Shown here piece after piece: positions 61,149 to 64,000 of a stretch of 64,000 bases of DNA. The stretch comes from Alphaproteobacteria bacterium (GTDB taxonomy: Bacteria > Pseudomonadota > Alphaproteobacteria > Rhodobacterales > Rhodobacteraceae), in the NCBI GenBank assembly GCA_030148665.1, contig JASBSZ010000015.1, positions 1 to 64,000 on the forward strand, given 5' to 3'. The position numbers and the translations under genes are program-made. Position 1 is the first letter of the stretch, and each line of letters begins with the position of its first letter. The notes below the pieces were generated by a model. The model saw nothing but the letters and a program-made list of their open reading frames with translations, searched no databases and was not told the origin of the DNA.

Positions 61149-63419
61149 ATGCAGGGAATGGCACAGGCAGGGTTGAGCATTTCTCGTGCATGGGTCTGGC
61201 TGAGCCGGCTGCGCAGGCAGCGCCGGGTGCGCAACATGGCGACATTGGCGCTGGTGCTGACGGGCCCTGCGCTGGCGCTGGCAACCTTTGCCGCGCTCAA
61301 CCTTTTCGAACAGGGCACCCCCAGCCGCAGCCTGCGTTATGTTCTTCTGGCCGATCTGGTCTATGTGCTGGTCGTCGCGGCGCTGGTGCTGCAGAGGGTT
61401 GCGCGGATGGTTGCCGCGCGGCGCGCGAAATCGGCCGGCTCGCGCCTGCACCTGCGTCTTTCGGGTGTTTTCGCCGTCATCGCCCTGATCCCGACGGTTC
61501 TGGTGGCCGTCTTTGCGACGGCCACGCTGAATTTCGGCCTCGAGGGGTGGTTTTCCGATCGCGTCCGGCTGGTTGTCGGTAACTCGCTGCGGGCCGCGCA
61601 GGCCTATGAAAGGGAAAAACGGGTGGCGCTGGTCAATGATGCCGATGCGCTTGCACGGTTTCTCGATTCCGCCAGGCGGCTGAACCCGCTGATGTCCGAG
61701 GGCGATCTGCGCCAGCTGCTGACTCAGGGTCAGAAACAGAGCCAGCGTGGCCTGCGCGTCGCCTATGTCATCGATGGCAAGGGGCAGCTGGTGGCGCGGG
61801 GCGAGCGCAGCTATCTTTTCGACTACGTCCGACCCAGCCCCGCGCAGATCGCCCGCGCCGCCGATGGCGAGACCGTGGTCATCCGCGACTGGACCAACGA
61901 CGAATTCAGGGCGCTCGTCAAGCTGCGCGCATTTGCAGACCGCTATCTTTACGTTTCGCGGCGGGTGGACGGCGCCATCCTGAACCTGCTCGACGAGACC
62001 AAGGATTCGATCAAGCTGTATCAGCAGCTCGAGCGTGATCGCGGGCGCTTGCTGTTCGAGTTCGGGCTGATTTATCTGGGCTTTGCCGTGATCGTCATCC
62101 TGGCGGCCGTCTGGCTGTGCCTGTGGTTTGCCGAACGCCTTTCCCGCCCGGTGGGGCGCCTGGCCGGCGCGGTCCAGAGGGTCGGGGCAGGGGATTTCAA
62201 TGTTCGCGTGCGCGAGGAAGAGGGCGACGACGAAATCGCCATGCTCAGCCGTGTGTTCAACCAGATGACCCGGCAGCTCAAGACCCAGCGCGATGCCCTG
62301 ATCGAAACAAATGCCCAGACCGAACGCCGTCGCCGCCTGTTCGATTCGATCCTGACCGGCGTCACCACCGGCGTGATCGGGCTGGATTCGCGGGGCCAGA
62401 TCGATCTGGTCAACCCGGCGGCGGTGGCGTTGCTGGGGCTGGACCCCGAGGCCGATATCGGTCGTCCCCTGGGCGAGCGCGTGCCCGAGTTCGCCTATCT
62501 CTTTGACGAGCTGAACGAGGGCCGCGGCCAGGTCGCACAGCAGGAAATCCAGCTGACCCGCGCGGGCACCGGCGAGAACCTGCTGGTGCGCATCGCGACC
62601 CGCAAGAACGAGGATGGCAGGATCGAGGGCTATGTCGTCACCTTCGACGACGTGACCGATCTGGTCTCGGCCCAGCGGATGGCCGCCTGGGGGGATGTGG
62701 CGCGTCGCATCGCCCACGAAATCAAGAATCCCCTGACCCCGATCCAGCTGTCGGCCGAGCGGCTGCGGCGCAAGTTCTCGCGCGTGCCCGGGGTCGATGT
62801 CGATGTGCTGGAACAATACACCGAGGTCATCGTCCGCCAGACCGCCGACCTGCGGCGCATCGTGGACGAATTTTCACGCTTTGCCCGCATGCCCGAGCCC
62901 GAGCGGCGCCAGAACGACCTGGTCAAGCTGGTGCGCGACGCGGTTCTGTTGCAGCAGAACGCGATGCCTGACGTGGTGCTGGAAATCCAGTGCGATCATG
63001 CCGAGATCTGGGGGCATGTCGATGCCACCATGATTTCGCAGGCGCTGATGAACCTGATCAAGAATGCAGGCGAGGCGATCGAGGCCCGACGCGCCAGGGC
63101 CGGCGAGGATTTCGATGCCAGGATCCGGCTGCGCATCGTTCAGGACGGGACCGATACCGTGATCACGATTGCGGACAACGGGACCGGCCTGCCCGAAAAC
63201 CGCGCGCGGCTGTTCGAGCCCTATGTGACCAACCGCGAAAAGGGCACGGGGCTGGGCCTTTCGATCGTCAAGAAGATCATCGAGGAACACGGCGGCACTC
63301 TGGAACTGCTGGATGCCGAGACATTCGAGGGCGACACCCATTTCGGGGCGATGGCGCGTATCATCCTGCCGATGACACGGCTGACGCGACCGAAACAAGG
63401 GGGTCGCAAGGTGGCATGA
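61149..63419 (+). CDS. ntrY: NtrY membrane sensor kinase
   Basis: A 756-residue kinase with four N-terminal helices (about 30-52, 63-82, 104-126, then 304-328) enclosing a periplasmic sensor part at about 130-300. HAMP (about 330-380) and PAS (about 395-505) domains follow. The H-box is [20 protein letters not shown] with H523; N-box LMNLIKNAGEA and G-box GTGLGLSIVKKI. It pairs with NtrX to sense nitrogen or redox state. The start could be 61149 or 61158; neither has an ideal binding site. Confidence 0.95.
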   Translation: MQGMAQAGLSISRAWVWLSRLRRQRRVRNMATLALVLTGPALALATFAALNLFEQGTPSRSLRYVLLADLVYVLVVAALVLQRVARMVAARRAKSAGSRLHLRLSGVFAVIALIPTVLVAVFATATLNFGLEGWFSDRVRLVVGNSLRAAQAYEREKRVALVNDADALARFLDSARRLNPLMSEGDLRQLLTQGQKQSQRGLRVAYVIDGKGQLVARGERSYLFDYVRPSPAQIARAADGETVVIRDWTNDEFRALVKLRAFADRYLYVSRRVDGAILNLLDETKDSIKLYQQLERDRGRLLFEFGLIYLGFAVIVILAAVWLCLWFAERLSRPVGRLAGAVQRVGAGDFNVRVREEEGDDEIAMLSRVFNQMTRQLKTQRDALIETNAQTERRRRLFDSILTGVTTGVIGLDSRGQIDLVNPAAVALLGLDPEADIGRPLGERVPEFAYLFDELNEGRGQVAQQEIQLTRAGTGENLLVRIATRKNEDGRIEGYVVTFDDVTDLVSAQRMAAWGDVARRIAHEIKNPLTPIQLSAERLRRKFSRVPGVDVDVLEQYTEVIVRQTADLRRIVDEFSRFARMPEPERRQNDLVKLVRDAVLLQQNAMPDVVLEIQCDHAEIWGHVDATMISQALMNLIKNAGEAIEARRARAGEDFDARIRLRIVQDGTDTVITIADNGTGLPENRARLFEPYVTNREKGTGLGLSIVKKIIEEHGGTLELLDAETFEGDTHFGAMARIILPMTRLTRPKQGGRKVA

Positions 63420-63440
63420 GGGGCCTGATGGGGTATTTCA

Positions 63441-64000
63441 ATGGGTGACATTCTGGTTGTTGACGACGAAAAGGACATTCGCGAACTGATCGCGGATATC
63501 CTGCAGGACGAGGGTTTCACGACCCGTCTCGCGGGTGATTCCGATACCTGCATGCGCGAGATAAATCGCGAGCCGCCGGATCTGATCATCCTGGATATCT
63601 GGCTGAAGGACAGCCGCATGGACGGCATAGACATCCTCAAGACGACGCGCCGCGACAACCCCGACATTCCCGTGGTCATCATTTCGGGCCACGGAAACAT
63701 CGAGATCGCCGTCGCCGCGGTCAAACAGGGCGCCTATGATTTCATCGAGAAACCGTTCAACATCGACCAGCTGCTGGTGGTCATCAGTCGCGCCATGGAG
63801 GCGTCGCGCCTGCGTCGGGAAAACGCCCAGCTGAAAAATGCCGATGTCACCTCGTCGGTCATGATCGGATCCAGCCCCGCATTCCGCACGCTCAAGGCCC
63901 AGCTCGACAAGGTGACGCGGACCAATGGCCGGGTCATGCTGACCGGGCCTGCCGGCGCGGGCAAGGAGGTGGCAGCACGCTATATCCACGCCCATTCCGA
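63441..64000 (+). CDS. ntrX: NtrX response regulator (5' part, cut by the window edge)
   Basis: The first 186 residues are present. The receiver domain has DD pair in ILVVDDEKDIRE, phospho-acceptor D52 (LIILDIWLKDSRMDG) and K104 (FIEKPFN). After a linker, the AAA domain begins with Walker A at 169-176 reading GPAGAGKE instead of the common G-E-S-G-T-G-K. That change is normal for alphaproteobacterial NtrX. It starts 21 bases after ntrY. The rest lies beyond the window. Confidence 0.93.
   Translation, partial: MGDILVVDDEKDIRELIADILQDEGFTTRLAGDSDTCMREINREPPDLIILDIWLKDSRMDGIDILKTTRRDNPDIPVVIISGHGNIEIAVAAVKQGAYDFIEKPFNIDQLLVVISRAMEASRLRRENAQLKNADVTSSVMIGSSPAFRTLKAQLDKVTRTNGRVMLTGPAGAGKEVAARYIHAHS

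Overview
The window is high-GC DNA from an alphaproteobacterium, most likely a member of the Rhodobacteraceae (Rhodobacter/Paracoccus relatives). Four things point there: a recA-alaS neighbourhood with an alphaproteobacterial SOS box (GAAC-N7-GAAC), an ispDF fusion beside pgpA and pncC, a dusB-ntrB-ntrC-ntrY-ntrX locus whose NtrC lacks the GAFTGA loop, and both crotonyl-CoA carboxylase/reductase and ethylmalonyl-CoA mutase. Genes are densely packed with many ATGA overlaps. I saw no rRNA, tRNA or CRISPR array. Species cannot be assigned by eye.

Layout, 1-24.5 kb: the tail of an IS5-type transposase abuts a probably truncated membrane gene and an XRE regulator, followed by a PatB-type lyase. 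A cobalamin operon runs cbiX-cobH-cobL-cobI-cbiG/cobJ-cobM (2.1-8.5 kb). A leftward group carries a small ORF, luxR, luxI and a PIF1/RecD-like helicase (8.9-12.1 kb). The two ethylmalonyl-CoA pathway genes ccr and ecm flank a Tat-exported orphan protein (12.3-17.0 kb). A transmembrane flavin/heme electron-transfer locus (PepSY protein, cytochrome b561, DUF2271 protein, PepSY-flavoreductase, ApbE) is divergent from a two-component system (17.0-24.5 kb).

Layout, 24.5-64 kb: an amino-acid-oxidase-like flavoprotein, class II DAHP synthase and a GlxA-type regulator precede a complete Liv-type ABC transporter (28.7-33.9 kb). Then come bolA and grxD, a leftward trmJ-ctaA-M32 peptidase group, small accessory genes and an AT-rich island (41.1-41.5 kb). 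The assimilatory sulfate-reduction operon (SiR-half-domain protein, sulfite reductase, cysH, DUF934, fpr) lies opposite an Lrp regulator. An MFS exporter, recA, alaS, hpt, ratA, amtB and the pncC-pgpA-ispDF set follow. The right end is dusB-ntrBCYX, with ntrX cut by the window edge.

Functional links: cobalamin made by the cob operon is the cofactor of ecm; siroheme chemistry and Fpr support sulfite reduction; AmtB and NtrBC/NtrYX belong to nitrogen control. The most interesting material is the PepSY/DUF2271/ApbE locus with a candidate flavinylation site, a stand-alone sulfite-reductase half-domain protein, the Tat-exported orphan between ccr and ecm, a nested palindrome in the ccr leader, and a 20-bp motif present three times that supplies the ribosome-binding site of two cob genes.
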